Below are positions 44,631 through 53,571 of a stretch of DNA of 64,000 nt, in pieces. Position numbers and translations under genes: made by a program. This DNA is from Prevotella sp. GTDB lineage: Bacteria > Bacteroidota > Bacteroidia > Bacteroidales > Bacteroidaceae. Location: positions 1 to 64,000 of the forward strand of contig JAFYJN010000054.1 in NCBI GenBank assembly GCA_017538105.1. Reading direction: 5' to 3'. The notes under the pieces are model-generated. The model worked only from the letters and a program-made list of their open reading frames with translations, did not search any database and was not told where the DNA came from. Every line of letters begins with the position of its first letter. Position 1 is the stretch's first letter.

Positions 44631-45320
44631 ATGGACTGGCAACCTTTTATTGACGCCGACTGGAGGGCATTCTCTCTCTTCAATGGGAGTGACTCGCTTT
44701 TCCTCGACGGGTTCATTGTTACACTTACTTCAGGGTGGACATGGTTGCCGTTGTATGTGGGATGGCTCTATTTGGTAGTGAAGAACTACGAGGTGCCGAA
44801 GGTTGTGGCCATCATCATCTCTATTTTTTGCTGCCTATTGCTCACCGAAGGAGTCGACGAGGGGATTATCAAGCCGTTGGTAGCACGTCCACGACCCCTC
44901 AATGACCTTCAGATGGGGCATGTGGTGGATGTGGTACAGGGAATAACGGTCAACGACTATAGCTTCTTTTCGGCTCATGCTGCCAACACCATGGGCTTGG
45001 CGCTGTTTTTCTGCTTGTTAGTTAGAAACACGCTTTTTTCAGTAGCGATGATGTTGTGGACATTGGTGAATGGGTATACACGACTCTATTTGGGAGTGCA
45101 TTTTCCGCTCGACGTGCTCTCGGGTTTCATTTGGGGCGCTTTCTCGGCATTGTTGGTGTATTCCGTCTATCATTTCGTGGAAAGGCGATTGGCACCGAAG
45201 GGCAATTATATCTCCACCCAATATACCAAGACGGGATTCAGTCTAGTCGATATCGATGTGGCGCTTTGTCTCTATGCGCTGTGTTTTATCTATGCCTTAT
45301 TCAGGGCTCTGTTGTTTTAG
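44631..45320 (+). CDS. PAP2-family membrane phosphatase, first copy
   Basis: 229 residues, about six membrane helices. The start at 44631 lies five bases after batDE; earlier starts are non-ATG. The three phosphatase motifs are KPLVARPRP, SFFSAH (PSGH in most family members) and TRLYLGVHFPLD with catalytic histidine and aspartate. Such enzymes remove phosphate from undecaprenyl pyrophosphate or lipid phosphates at the outer face of the inner membrane. The queA start follows after six bases. Confidence 0.9.
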   Translation: MDWQPFIDADWRAFSLFNGSDSLFLDGFIVTLTSGWTWLPLYVGWLYLVVKNYEVPKVVAIIISIFCCLLLTEGVDEGIIKPLVARPRPLNDLQMGHVVDVVQGITVNDYSFFSAHAANTMGLALFFCLLVRNTLFSVAMMLWTLVNGYTRLYLGVHFPLDVLSGFIWGAFSALLVYSVYHFVERRLAPKGNYISTQYTKTGFSLVDIDVALCLYALCFIYALFRALLF

Positions 45321-45326
45321 TGAAGG

Positions 45327-46541
45327 ATGAATACAAAAAACATAAGAATTGACGACTACGATTATCCGCTTGCCGATGAGCGGATAGCCAAGTATCCGCT
45401 ACCGAAAAGAGATGAGTCCAAACTTCTTTATTATCGTCATGGAGAAGTTGGAGAATATTTGTTTCGCGATTTACCAGATCTGTTGCGTGAAGGGTCGCTG
45501 CTGGTATTCAACAATACGAGAGTCATCCAGGCGAGACTGCACTTTAGGAAAGCTACAGGTGCGCTTATCGAGGTGTTCCTGCTAGAGCCTGCATCGCCAA
45601 AAGAATATGAGCAGATGTTCGTTTCCAAAGGTCATTGCGCATGGTTCTGTATCGTGGGTAACCTGAAGAAATGGAAAGGAGAAACGCTCCGAATGAACGT
45701 GGCTCTCGACAATGGACAATGTACACTGACAGCCAAAAGAAGAGAACAGTATCACACCAGTTATTGTGTGGATTTTGCATGGGACAACCCAGATGTTACT
45801 TTCGCCGAGATTCTGGATGCTGTGGGTGAGTTGCCCATACCACCATATCTCAAACGCGACACTCAAGAGAGCGACAAGACAACGTATCAGACTGTATATT
45901 CAAAAATAAAAGGTTCGGTGGCGGCTCCAACGGCAGGGCTGCATTTCACCAACGAGGTGTTGGAACGATTGAGAGAGAAGGGATTCTATATGGAGGAACT
46001 CACTTTGCATGTGGGTGCTGGTACGTTTAAACCAGTGAAGTCGGAAACCATCAACGATCATGAGATGCACTCCGAACACTTCGCGGTGAAGAAGACCACT
46101 ATTCTCTCGCTGTTGAAAAATGTCGGCAATGTGGTGGCCGTGGGCACGACGAGCGTTCGCACTCTCGAGAGTCTGTATTATCTCGGAACCATGCTCTTGC
46201 GTGATAATGGGGTGGGGGATATTTCTTGGCATGTGTCGCAATGGATTCCTTACGAAACCGAAGACAGTGTAACGGTACAAGTGGCACTGAATGCCTTGGT
46301 GGATTATATGACGAGGCACAAGATGGATGTGCTCCATGCCTCGACTCAGATTATCATCGCGCCAGGATATAAATATAAGGTGGTGAATAACCTCATTACC
46401 AATTTTCACCAACCGAAGAGCACACTACTACTCTTGGTAAGCGCATTCGTCAACGGTGATTGGCATCGCATCTACGATTATGCGTTATCACATGACTTCC
46501 GATTTCTGAGTTACGGTGATAGTTCACTGCTCATACCCTAG
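45327..46541 (+). CDS. queA: tRNA S-adenosylmethionine ribosyltransferase-isomerase QueA
   Basis: Adds the cyclopentane-like ring precursor from AdoMet to preQ1 in tRNA, making epoxyqueuosine. It has 404 residues, a little longer than the usual 345-360 because of an insertion near residues 95-165. Motifs include NNTRVIQARL, GELPIPPYLKR, GSVAAPTAGLHFT, LHVGAGTFKPVK, VGTTSVRTLES and a C-terminal TNFHQPKSTLLLLVSAF. QueC of the same pathway lies at 51347. No preQ1 riboswitch is visible in the six-base spacer. Confidence 0.95.
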   Translation: MNTKNIRIDDYDYPLADERIAKYPLPKRDESKLLYYRHGEVGEYLFRDLPDLLREGSLLVFNNTRVIQARLHFRKATGALIEVFLLEPASPKEYEQMFVSKGHCAWFCIVGNLKKWKGETLRMNVALDNGQCTLTAKRREQYHTSYCVDFAWDNPDVTFAEILDAVGELPIPPYLKRDTQESDKTTYQTVYSKIKGSVAAPTAGLHFTNEVLERLREKGFYMEELTLHVGAGTFKPVKSETINDHEMHSEHFAVKKTTILSLLKNVGNVVAVGTTSVRTLESLYYLGTMLLRDNGVGDISWHVSQWIPYETEDSVTVQVALNALVDYMTRHKMDVLHASTQIIIAPGYKYKVVNNLITNFHQPKSTLLLLVSAFVNGDWHRIYDYALSHDFRFLSYGDSSLLIP

Positions 46542-46578
46542 CCAAGGAAAACGAATAATGGTAAAATAATACTACACA

Positions 46579-47706
46579 ATGAAAATAGGCGATAAAGTAA
46601 GATTCCTCAGCGAAACTGGCGGTGGTATAATCGCTGGTTTTCAAGGAAAGGATATCGTCCTCGTAGAGGATGAGGATGGTTTCCAGATACCAACGGCCAT
46701 CAATGATGTGGTGGTGGTCACTACCGACAGTTACAACATGGCGAAAGTCCACACAGAAGGAACTACACGTAAACCTTCTACTCCGGTCACACAGATTGAA
46801 CAAGAGAACGAACCCGCTGATAAAGCCGTCACGTTCCGTAAAATGGCCTATGAGCGAAAGGGGGGCGACGCGCTCTCCCTTTACTTGGCATTCGTGCCCA
46901 TTGACATCAAGGCCATGACTACCACACGTTTCGAGACATACCTTGTCAATGATTCCAATTATTTTATACAATATGTATTGTTGAAAGCGGAAAACAATAC
47001 TTGGAACCTGTGGTATAATGGTGATGCCGAGCCAAACACCAGTGTCTTTGTCGATGAGTTTGGTCATGAAGACCTCAATGATATGGAGAGGGTGTCTATA
47101 CAAGCTTTTGCATATAAGCGCGACAAAGGTTTTTCTTTAAAACCCACAGTAAACGTGCAACTGAGGGTGGATACAAAGAAATTCTACAAATTGCATGCTT
47201 TTGTGGAAAATGATTTTTTCGAAACTCCCTCTCTGCTATATAATATCGTTGTGCGCGATGTGGTGGCAAAGCCGTTAGTGGTCGATGCCAATCAGTTGAA
47301 ACGGGAGATGTATGCAAACCCCGAAACGGCAGATAACCAAATGTCGAAGCCTCAAAGTGGGTATGTCCGTAGGTATGATGATGCGCATAGCAAAGGCAAA
47401 ACTCCGCATAGGACAACACGCGATGATGTAGTGGTGGTTGACCTTCATGTAGGAGAATTGCTCGATACAACAATCGGCATGTCGGCCGCCGACATCCTCA
47501 ACTACCAATTGGAGGTGTTTAGGAAAACCATTGCCCAATATGCCAAGAATAAAGGACAGAAATTGGTGTTTATCCATGGCAAGGGTGAAGGAGTTCTACG
47601 ACAAGCTATCATTCATGAACTTAATTACAAATACAAACAATATCCTCACCAGGATGCTTCGTTTCGGGAATATGGATACGGGGCAACCCAAGTGACTATA
47701 AAATGA
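46579..47706 (+). CDS. DUF2027 and Smr domain protein
   Basis: 375 residues. The N-terminus (IGDKVRFLSETGGGIIAGFQG) and the following beta domain match DUF2027, known only in Bacteroidota. The C-terminal 90 residues form a Smr domain: VVDLHVGELLD, then KLVFIHGKGEGVLRQAI and a final YGYGATQV. Smr domains often nick DNA or cleave RNA; the HGKGxG loop is intact. The substrate is unknown. It follows queA by 37 bases and ends the long plus-strand array. Confidence 0.88.
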   Translation: MKIGDKVRFLSETGGGIIAGFQGKDIVLVEDEDGFQIPTAINDVVVVTTDSYNMAKVHTEGTTRKPSTPVTQIEQENEPADKAVTFRKMAYERKGGDALSLYLAFVPIDIKAMTTTRFETYLVNDSNYFIQYVLLKAENNTWNLWYNGDAEPNTSVFVDEFGHEDLNDMERVSIQAFAYKRDKGFSLKPTVNVQLRVDTKKFYKLHAFVENDFFETPSLLYNIVVRDVVAKPLVVDANQLKREMYANPETADNQMSKPQSGYVRRYDDAHSKGKTPHRTTRDDVVVVDLHVGELLDTTIGMSAADILNYQLEVFRKTIAQYAKNKGQKLVFIHGKGEGVLRQAIIHELNYKYKQYPHQDASFREYGYGATQVTIK

Positions 47707-47807
47707 GGGTGGGTTCTTGTATGGTGGCCGTTTTGGCGACATGTCGGCATAATATCCATAACTCACCTAATACCTCTTTGTTTTTTTGAAAAAAATACAA
47801 AGAAAAA

Positions 47808-47839
47808 TTTGGAGGTGTAAAAAAATACCATTACCTTTG
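47808..47839 (+). promoter_or_regulatory. Promoter of the tRNA pair
   Basis: TTTG at 47808-47811, 20 bases, TACCTTTG at 47832-47839, both exact. tRNA-Ser begins 42 bases later. The stretch 47707-47807 shows nothing else. Confidence 0.85.
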
Positions 47840-47881
47840 CACCGCATTTTAGAGAAAATGCTACGGTATGTAACCGGGATT

Positions 47882-47968
47882 GGAAGTTTGGGTGAGTGGC
47901 TGAAACCAGCAGTTTGCTAAACTGCCGTGCGGGTTACCGTACCGGGGGTTCGAATCCCCCAGCTTCCG
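47882..47968 (+). tRNA. tRNA-Ser (anticodon GCU)
   Basis: 87 bases, class II tRNA with a long variable arm (ccgtgcgggttaccgtaccg region). Acceptor arms ggaagtt/agcttcc pair with one G-U, discriminator G. The anticodon loop ttGCTaa reads AGC/AGU serine codons. The T arm is gggggttcgaatccccc. CCA is not encoded. Confidence 0.95.
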
Positions 47969-47989
47969 CTTGGGGTTCGATACCGAAAG

Positions 47990-48061
47990 GGTGGATTCAT
48001 CTAATGGTTAGGATACAAGATTCTCAATCTTGGCATAGGGGTTCGATTCCCCTATCCACTA
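47990..48061 (+). tRNA. tRNA-Glu (anticodon CUC)
   Basis: 72 bases. Acceptor ggtggat/atccact with a G-U at the first pair, discriminator A. Anticodon arm caaga-ttCTCaa-tcttg reads GAG. The D arm tcatctaatggttaggata and T arm aggggttcgattcccct are typical of tRNA-Glu. CCA is not encoded. It lies 21 bases after tRNA-Ser. Confidence 0.94.
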
Positions 48062-48065
48062 CTTT

Positions 48066-48103
48066 AATCCCTTGCAAATCAACGATTTGCAAGGGATTGT
48101 TTT
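48066..48103 (+). terminator. Terminator of the tRNA pair
   Basis: Perfect 15-base stem (48066-48080 / 48084-48098) with a three-base aac loop, or five bases if the closing C-G opens, then GTTTT. Confidence 0.9.
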
Positions 48104-48156
48104 ATCTATTCTTTAATATCCTACATCCTTGGAGTCGAAAAAATAGCTCGTTATTT

Positions 48157-48187
48157 TTTGTTCTGCAGTCGTTTTTCTGTACCTTTG
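48157..48187 (+). promoter_or_regulatory. Promoter of the second PAP2 gene
   Basis: TTTG at 48157-48160, 19 bases, TACCTTTG at 48180-48187. Confidence 0.85.
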
Positions 48188-48215
48188 CATCTCATAAGAA
48201 CATCGCTTGAAGCAA

Positions 48216-48905
48216 ATGGTATTATTTGTGACGCTCACTTCGTTGTTGCAACATCTCATAGATCTCGATACGGCTCTGCTGCTTGAGATCAATAGCCATC
48301 ATTCGCCATTTTTCGATGTTTTTATGCCACTTTATAGTGGAAAGTGGGTGTGGGTGCCTTTCTATATTAGCTTGGCCTATGTCATTGCTAGGAACTACTC
48401 ATGGAAAGCCACTCTGTTGGCTCTTCTCACGGCCGCTGTCATTATCACCTTTAGCGACCAAGTGTCAGCCCATTGGATACGTCCTGAGATAGAACGTCTT
48501 AGACCGAGCAACCTTCAAAACCCCATATCGGATACTATACACATTGTAAACGGCTATAGGGGAGGCAACTACAGCTTCCCTTCTGCCCATGCTGCCAATT
48601 CATGGGCTTTGGTTACCTATATCATCTTGTTGTTTAGGCGCAAATGGTTATCGTTGCTCATGGTGGTATGGGCTGTGTTGATGTGCTATTCACGTATGTA
48701 TCTGGGTGTTCATTATATGGGCGATCTACTTGCTGGTATGTTGATTGGTGCTATTGGCGCATTGGTTCTCTATTGGGCTTTCTCGGCTTTCAGTCATCAA
48801 AAAGCACCTTCTAGTGTGCGCAGTATATGGGCGCCTGTTGTCACTGGCTGTTTCACCGTATTGGTATTTCTGGCTATATCGGCTGTTGTATCGTTGTCCA
48901 CATGA
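48216..48905 (+). CDS. PAP2-family membrane phosphatase, second copy
   Basis: 229 residues, the same length as the copy at 44631, with about six membrane helices. Motif 2 is the normal NYSFPSAHAAN and motif 3 SRMYLGVHYMGD. In motif 1 the usual lysine is replaced by arginine (RPEIERLRP). ATG at 48216 is chosen over a TTG nine bases upstream. The stop overlaps the trmO start by four bases. It probably dephosphorylates an isoprenoid or lipid phosphate. Confidence 0.9.
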   Translation: MVLFVTLTSLLQHLIDLDTALLLEINSHHSPFFDVFMPLYSGKWVWVPFYISLAYVIARNYSWKATLLALLTAAVIITFSDQVSAHWIRPEIERLRPSNLQNPISDTIHIVNGYRGGNYSFPSAHAANSWALVTYIILLFRRKWLSLLMVVWAVLMCYSRMYLGVHYMGDLLAGMLIGAIGALVLYWAFSAFSHQKAPSSVRSIWAPVVTGCFTVLVFLAISAVVSLST

Positions 48906-49579
48906 CCATTCATCCCATAGCTCATTTCCACTCACCGTTTTCTTCCAAATTCGGCATACCCAAACAGAGTGGTATCATCGACACCATTCCTGGTCAAATC
49001 GTCTTCGTGCAGGAATGGCGCAATGCTGATGCGCTAAGAGGCATCGAAGGATTCGACTATCTTTGGCTGATTTGGCAATTCTCCGCTAATCCTCATGCTG
49101 CGACGAGTCCAGTGGTAAGACCGCCACGATTGGGTGGAAACCGCTCGGTAGGTGTGTTTGCTTCACGGTCACCGTTTCGTCCCAACCCTATTGGACTGTC
49201 TGCGGTGCGCCTGCAGTCAGTAGAGTGGGAGAGTGAGCAGGGACCAGTGCTCCATATCTTGGGAGCCGACTTGATGGACGGCACGCCAATCTATGATATC
49301 AAGCCCTATGTGGTTTATGCAGACAGCTACCCTGAGGCGCGCAGCGGCTTCGTCGACAGCAATGAGTGGACATCCCTGCAGGTGATTTTTCCTGAACCGA
49401 TGCGAAACAAAATACCCGATAATCTTCTTCAGCCGCTCATAGAAACATTGGCCCTCGACCCACGACCGGCATACCAAAAAGACCCCCAAAAAGTGTATGG
49501 TATGCCTTTCGGGGGATATGATGTGCGTTTCACTGTCGATGGAGAGAATCTCACCGTTGTCGATATCGTTTCCCTATAA
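48902..49579 (+). CDS. trmO: tRNA N6-methyltransferase TrmO (t6A to m6t6A)
   Basis: AdoMet-dependent methylation of t6A37 in tRNA-Thr. It has 225 residues from the ATG that overlaps the PAP2 stop. The N-terminal TsaA/VirR-like beta barrel shows HFHSPFSSKFGIPKQSG, GFDYLWLIWQF, the AdoMet site ASRSPFRPNPIGLSAV and GADLMDGTPIYDIKPYV. The C-terminal DPRPAYQ and YDVRFTV segments are also typical. It depends on t6A made by TsaD (34107). Confidence 0.95.
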   Translation: MTIHPIAHFHSPFSSKFGIPKQSGIIDTIPGQIVFVQEWRNADALRGIEGFDYLWLIWQFSANPHAATSPVVRPPRLGGNRSVGVFASRSPFRPNPIGLSAVRLQSVEWESEQGPVLHILGADLMDGTPIYDIKPYVVYADSYPEARSGFVDSNEWTSLQVIFPEPMRNKIPDNLLQPLIETLALDPRPAYQKDPQKVYGMPFGGYDVRFTVDGENLTVVDIVSL

Positions 49580-49669
49580 CTATCTCCCTCTATCTCCCCT
49601 TACCTTCCTCTATCTTCCTTTATCTCCCTTTTTTACCTTTTTACCCTTTTACTTTTTTACCTTTCAAAC
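49580..49669 (+). repeat. G-free polypyrimidine tract with ctatctccc and ttttacc units
   Basis: Ninety bases without G on the plus strand, made of short units such as ctatctccct and ttttacct. It fills the gap between trmO and the convergent GH28 gene and runs into the GH28 stop. Related tracts occur at 52017-52065 (reverse strand) and 53541-53580. Confidence 0.7.
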
Positions 49670-51066
49670 GTTTCTAACCTGACGTTGTTTAGCTTGATGT
49701 CGCAGGTGGCGTCGATATCAGTACTTTTCTTGGTATAGAAGAATACTGCATCGCTAATTGTCACGTCGTGTACCATCCCTTCCTCTCCATGGGCGGAAAT
49801 GGCCGTCTTGCAGCCACGGCATACAATATTATTGATATGTATGTCGCCGAAATCTGGTACATATTCCATTTTTATCTTACTATCGTCTTTCTTCGCACCC
49901 ACATGGTTATTCCAATAGGTCGTCTCAAAGATGATTCCCTCACCGCGGATGTCACTCATGGTGATGTCGCTGATGTAGATGTTCTCAGTCTTGCCACCAC
50001 GACCTACAGCACTTTTGAAACGCAGTCCGGTGTCGGTACCGCTGAACAGACAACGGCGCACCACGATATTTTTCATACCGCCGGAGAACTCGCTTCCGAT
50101 GACGAACCCACCGTGAGCATGGTAAACGGTGTTGTCTTGGATGAGAATGTTCTCACAAGGGCCGTTCTTCACACCCGTGGCACCGGCACCTCCTTTCATG
50201 CAGATGCCGTCGTCGCCGGCATCCACCACGTTGTTCACTATCAAAACGTTCTTGCTGTTGCCGATGTCAATGGCATCGCCGTTCTGTGCGTTCCAAGGGC
50301 AGCGTACCGTCACCCCGTCAATCACTACGTCTTGACAACGTTGGGGAACGATATGGAAACGAGGGGAATTCTGAACCGTCACGCCGCTGATGAGCACGCG
50401 CTCGCAGTCGGTAAGACGTATCAGGTGAGCACGCAACCGCTCCTGATCTTCAGCACTCTGAGCAATGTCGTCATAATGATGTAACCCGAAAGGGTACCAC
50501 AGTTGCCCGTCGGTACTCACCGTACCACCCATATCGCAATAGTCTTTCCATTCCGTGTCGCTCACTTTGCTCCTCTTCACGGGACGCCACCACTCGCCGT
50601 TGCCGTCGATGGTACCCTCGCCGGTGATGCTGATGTTGTGGCGTTTCGATGCGCTGATACCCGGCTCGGCACGGTTCTTCCACTCACCAGTCTTGTCGTC
50701 TTTTTTCATCGCCAATACTTTGTCGGGAGAAAAAGCGAGCACGGCATTGCGTTCCAGGTGCAGGTCTATACCATCTTTCAGTGTGATGGGACCGGTGAGC
50801 CAGACACCCGCCTCTACCACCACATGCCCGCCTCCTTGCTTGGCTAAGTCGTTGATGGCTTTCTGCAAAGCCTCAGTTACCAATTTCACACCGTCGCCTA
50901 CGGCGCCGTAGTCTTTCAACTTCACCGTTCTGTCGGGAATGACAGGCGTGTTTACCTGAGGCATCGTAACGGGTAAATTCTTGTAATACCGCTCATAATC
51001 CTGGGCCGATACACTTATGCTGTACACTAATAGTGCCAAGGTTATTCCAAATAGTCTCATTTTCAT
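49657..51066 (-). CDS. GH28 polygalacturonase-family enzyme
   Basis: Secreted pectinase, right-handed beta-helix. It has 469 residues with a signal peptide (LLVYSISVSAQ). N-terminal VKLKDYGAVGDGV is the usual pectin-lyase-fold start. Active-site positions are visible as NGDAIDI, DAGDDGICMKGG, the HGGFVIGSE histidine region and LRFKSA. These match family 28 exo-acting enzymes, common in Bacteroidota pectin and rhamnogalacturonan loci. It has no SusCD partners here. The exact substrate is uncertain. ATG at 51060 is an alternative start. Confidence 0.92.
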   Translation of the reverse strand: MKMRLFGITLALLVYSISVSAQDYERYYKNLPVTMPQVNTPVIPDRTVKLKDYGAVGDGVKLVTEALQKAINDLAKQGGGHVVVEAGVWLTGPITLKDGIDLHLERNAVLAFSPDKVLAMKKDDKTGEWKNRAEPGISASKRHNISITGEGTIDGNGEWWRPVKRSKVSDTEWKDYCDMGGTVSTDGQLWYPFGLHHYDDIAQSAEDQERLRAHLIRLTDCERVLISGVTVQNSPRFHIVPQRCQDVVIDGVTVRCPWNAQNGDAIDIGNSKNVLIVNNVVDAGDDGICMKGGAGATGVKNGPCENILIQDNTVYHAHGGFVIGSEFSGGMKNIVVRRCLFSGTDTGLRFKSAVGRGGKTENIYISDITMSDIRGEGIIFETTYWNNHVGAKKDDSKIKMEYVPDFGDIHINNIVCRGCKTAISAHGEEGMVHDVTISDAVFFYTKKSTDIDATCDIKLNNVRLETFER

Positions 51067-51182
51067 TTGATTTGCGTTTTATGAGTTTATAGATTTTAAG
51101 AGGTTTACTAGATTGGTGTTAATAAGTATAACTAGTTATATTTTCATTCGAGTGTGTTCAACTTTGTTGTTTTTTTTGTTGA

Positions 51183-51190
51183 CAAAAATA
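51183..51190 (-). promoter_or_regulatory. -7 box of the GH28 gene
   Basis: Minus-strand TATTTTTG, exact TAnnTTTG, leaving a leader of about 115 bases. No -33 element recognised. Confidence 0.55.
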
Positions 51191-51307
51191 CAGATAATAA
51201 CTCAATTATTTCTATTCACCACTTGTGAAATAGCTAAAAAGATAAAAATTATATGCTAATGGTTTTAATTTCTCCGAAAAACGACTCCTTTTTAAAGAAA
51301 AAAAGCA

Positions 51308-51315
51308 TATTTTTG
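51308..51315 (+). promoter_or_regulatory. -7 box of queC
   Basis: TATTTTTG, exact, 31 bases before the ATG. No preQ1 riboswitch seen in the leader. Confidence 0.65.
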
Positions 51316-51346
51316 CGCCGTTTAATTCTGGCAAAACATTCACATC

Positions 51347-52012
51347 ATGAATACAGACATCAAAAAAGACTGCATTGCCATCATCAGCGGAGGCATGGAT
51401 AGTATCACGTTACTCTATGAGTACCAGAAACGCATAGCATTGGCGGTTTCTTTCGATTATGGCAGCAATCATAACCATCGGGAGATTCCCTTTGCACAGT
51501 ATCACTGTGAGCGTTTGGGAATACCACATCTGGTGATTCCTCTTGATTTCATGAAACGATATTTCAAGAGTTCGTTGTTCGACGGCGATGATGCCATACC
51601 CGAAGGCCATTACAAGAACGAAAACATCCAATCGACGGTGGTGCCTTTTCGTAACGGCATCATGTTGTCCATAGCTGCGGGATTGGCGGAAACACATCGT
51701 CTCAACTATGTGATGATGGCTAACCATGGCGGAGACCACGACATCTATCCCGACTGTTCTCCTGCCTTCGTCAACGCCATGTCGGATGCCTTGAAGGCAG
51801 GGACGATTAATGGTGTACGGTTGTTAGCTCCTTATACGAACTTATCCAAAACTGATATCGCAGTCCATGGAAAACAGCTGGGTGTGGATTATTCGATGAC
51901 ATGGTCGTGTTACCGCGGTGGAGAAAAGCAATGTGGACGATGTGCCACATGCCTGGAACGCCGTGATGCTTTGAGGGCAGCGGGCATCAACGACACTACG
52001 GAATACGCTTGA
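51347..52012 (+). CDS. queC: 7-cyano-7-deazaguanine synthase QueC
   Basis: ATP-dependent conversion of carboxy-deazaguanine to preQ0 in queuosine synthesis. It has 221 residues. The PP-loop is ISGGMDSITLLY, followed by VPFRNGIMLSIAAGLAE and ANHGGDHDIYPDCSPAF. Four zinc cysteines sit at the end (CYRGGEKQCGRCATC). It is flanked by minus-strand genes and appears to be transcribed alone. QueD and QueE are not in the window. Confidence 0.95.
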   Translation: MNTDIKKDCIAIISGGMDSITLLYEYQKRIALAVSFDYGSNHNHREIPFAQYHCERLGIPHLVIPLDFMKRYFKSSLFDGDDAIPEGHYKNENIQSTVVPFRNGIMLSIAAGLAETHRLNYVMMANHGGDHDIYPDCSPAFVNAMSDALKAGTINGVRLLAPYTNLSKTDIAVHGKQLGVDYSMTWSCYRGGEKQCGRCATCLERRDALRAAGINDTTEYA

Positions 52013-52091
52013 AAGGAAAAGGGTGAAAGAGTAAAAAGGTAAAAAGAGGAACGAGTAAGGGAGATTTGATTAAGTGTACAATGGTACGCTC

Positions 52092-53480
52092 TTATCCGAA
52101 CAACAGGCGTAGGGCTTCTTCCACTTTCCGAACGGGATGAATGCCGATGTGATATTTGTCCTTTGGCAGACCTTGTGCATTGTATTTGGGGATAATGATG
52201 TTGGAAAAACCTAGTTTTTCCGCTTCTCCGATGCGTTGTTCAATACGGCTTACGGGACGAACTTCACCACTCAAGCCCACTTCGCCACACATGCACCAAC
52301 TATTGTCGATGGGGGTGTCGACATTGCTCGACAACACCGCTGCAATTACGCTTAGGTCCATGGCCATGTCGGTGACACGCAGGCCACCTGCGATATTCAG
52401 GAACACATCTTTCTGTATCAGTTTGAAGCCGACCCGTTTCTCCAATACAGCCAACAGCATATTTAGGCGGCGTTGGTCGAATCCTGTGGCGGCACGTTGA
52501 GGAGTGCCGTAAGCGGCGGTGGAAACCAAGGCTTGCGTTTCCACCAAGATAGGTCGAACGCCTTCTATGGCCGATGAGATGGCAATACCCGACAGTCCTT
52601 CGTGCTCGCGGGTTAACAGCAATTCAGAGGGGTTGCTCACCTGGCGCAATCCGTCCTGCCGCATCTCGTAGATTCCCAACTCGCTGGTGCTGCCAAAACG
52701 GTTCTTGATACTCCGAAGGATGCGGTACATATAATGCTGGTCGCCCTCAAACTGAATGACTGTATCAACGATGTGTTCCAGAATCTTTGGACCGGCAATG
52801 CTGCCTTCTTTGTTGATGTGACCGATGAGAATGACGGGGATGCCACTCGACTTCGAGAATCGTAAGAGGGCGGAGGCACATTCGCGTACTTGGCTCACGC
52901 TCCCTGCACTGCTCTCCACATCTTCAGTGGAGATGGTCTGGATAGAGTCAACAACCACTAGGTCGGGTTGCACTTCCTTGATATGCGAGAAAATTGCTTC
53001 CAACGAATTTTCGCACAATACCAATACATGGTCGTCGCTGTCATGGGCGATGCGCTCGCTGCGCATCTTCAGTTGTTGTTCGCTCTCCTCGCCACTCACA
53101 TACAAGATGCGGAGATGTGGAAGACGTAACACCGTCTGCAAACTCAATGTGCTCTTGCCGATACCGGGCTCGCCACCCAACAATACGATACTGCCGGGTA
53201 CAAGACCACCACCCAGAACGCGATTCAGTTCTCCGTCGAACATGTCGATGCGAGGTTCACCTTTAGCGGCAATTTCACTCAGCTTGTGTACACTGGGACC
53301 TCCTGACAAGGCGTTGCGCACATGTTGGGCAGCTAACTTAGCAGCTTGACTGCCAGTGTCGTTACTCACACGAATCTCCTTAAAAGTGTTCCATTGACCG
53401 CATGATGGACATTTGCCTATCCACTTGGCTGATTCCTGCCCGCAGTTATCACATACGTATGCTATCTTGTCTTTTGCCAT
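52092..53480 (-). CDS. radA: DNA repair protein RadA
   Basis: RecA-like ATPase that drives branch migration during recombination repair. It has 462 residues: a zinc finger at the start (CDNCGQESAKWIGKCPSCGQW), Walker A GGEPGIGKSTL, the RadA-specific KNRFG motif (SIKNRFGSTSELG) and a Lon-like C-terminal domain (RAATGFDQRRLNMLLAVLEKR). Only a 7-of-8 match to the -7 box is seen upstream. Confidence 0.97.
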   Translation of the reverse strand: MAKDKIAYVCDNCGQESAKWIGKCPSCGQWNTFKEIRVSNDTGSQAAKLAAQHVRNALSGGPSVHKLSEIAAKGEPRIDMFDGELNRVLGGGLVPGSIVLLGGEPGIGKSTLSLQTVLRLPHLRILYVSGEESEQQLKMRSERIAHDSDDHVLVLCENSLEAIFSHIKEVQPDLVVVDSIQTISTEDVESSAGSVSQVRECASALLRFSKSSGIPVILIGHINKEGSIAGPKILEHIVDTVIQFEGDQHYMYRILRSIKNRFGSTSELGIYEMRQDGLRQVSNPSELLLTREHEGLSGIAISSAIEGVRPILVETQALVSTAAYGTPQRAATGFDQRRLNMLLAVLEKRVGFKLIQKDVFLNIAGGLRVTDMAMDLSVIAAVLSSNVDTPIDNSWCMCGEVGLSGEVRPVSRIEQRIGEAEKLGFSNIIIPKYNAQGLPKDKYHIGIHPVRKVEEALRLLFG

Positions 53481-53571
53481 ACTCTTTAATTCTCCATTAT
53501 TCTGTCTGCGAAATTATAAAAAAAAGCACAAAATAACAACTCTAATCCCCTTTTTTTACTTTTTTATCCTT

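Noticed and set aside
45300..51346. preQ1 riboswitch upstream of queA or queC
   Set aside because: queA has only a six-base spacer; the queC leader shows no matching hairpin and tail.
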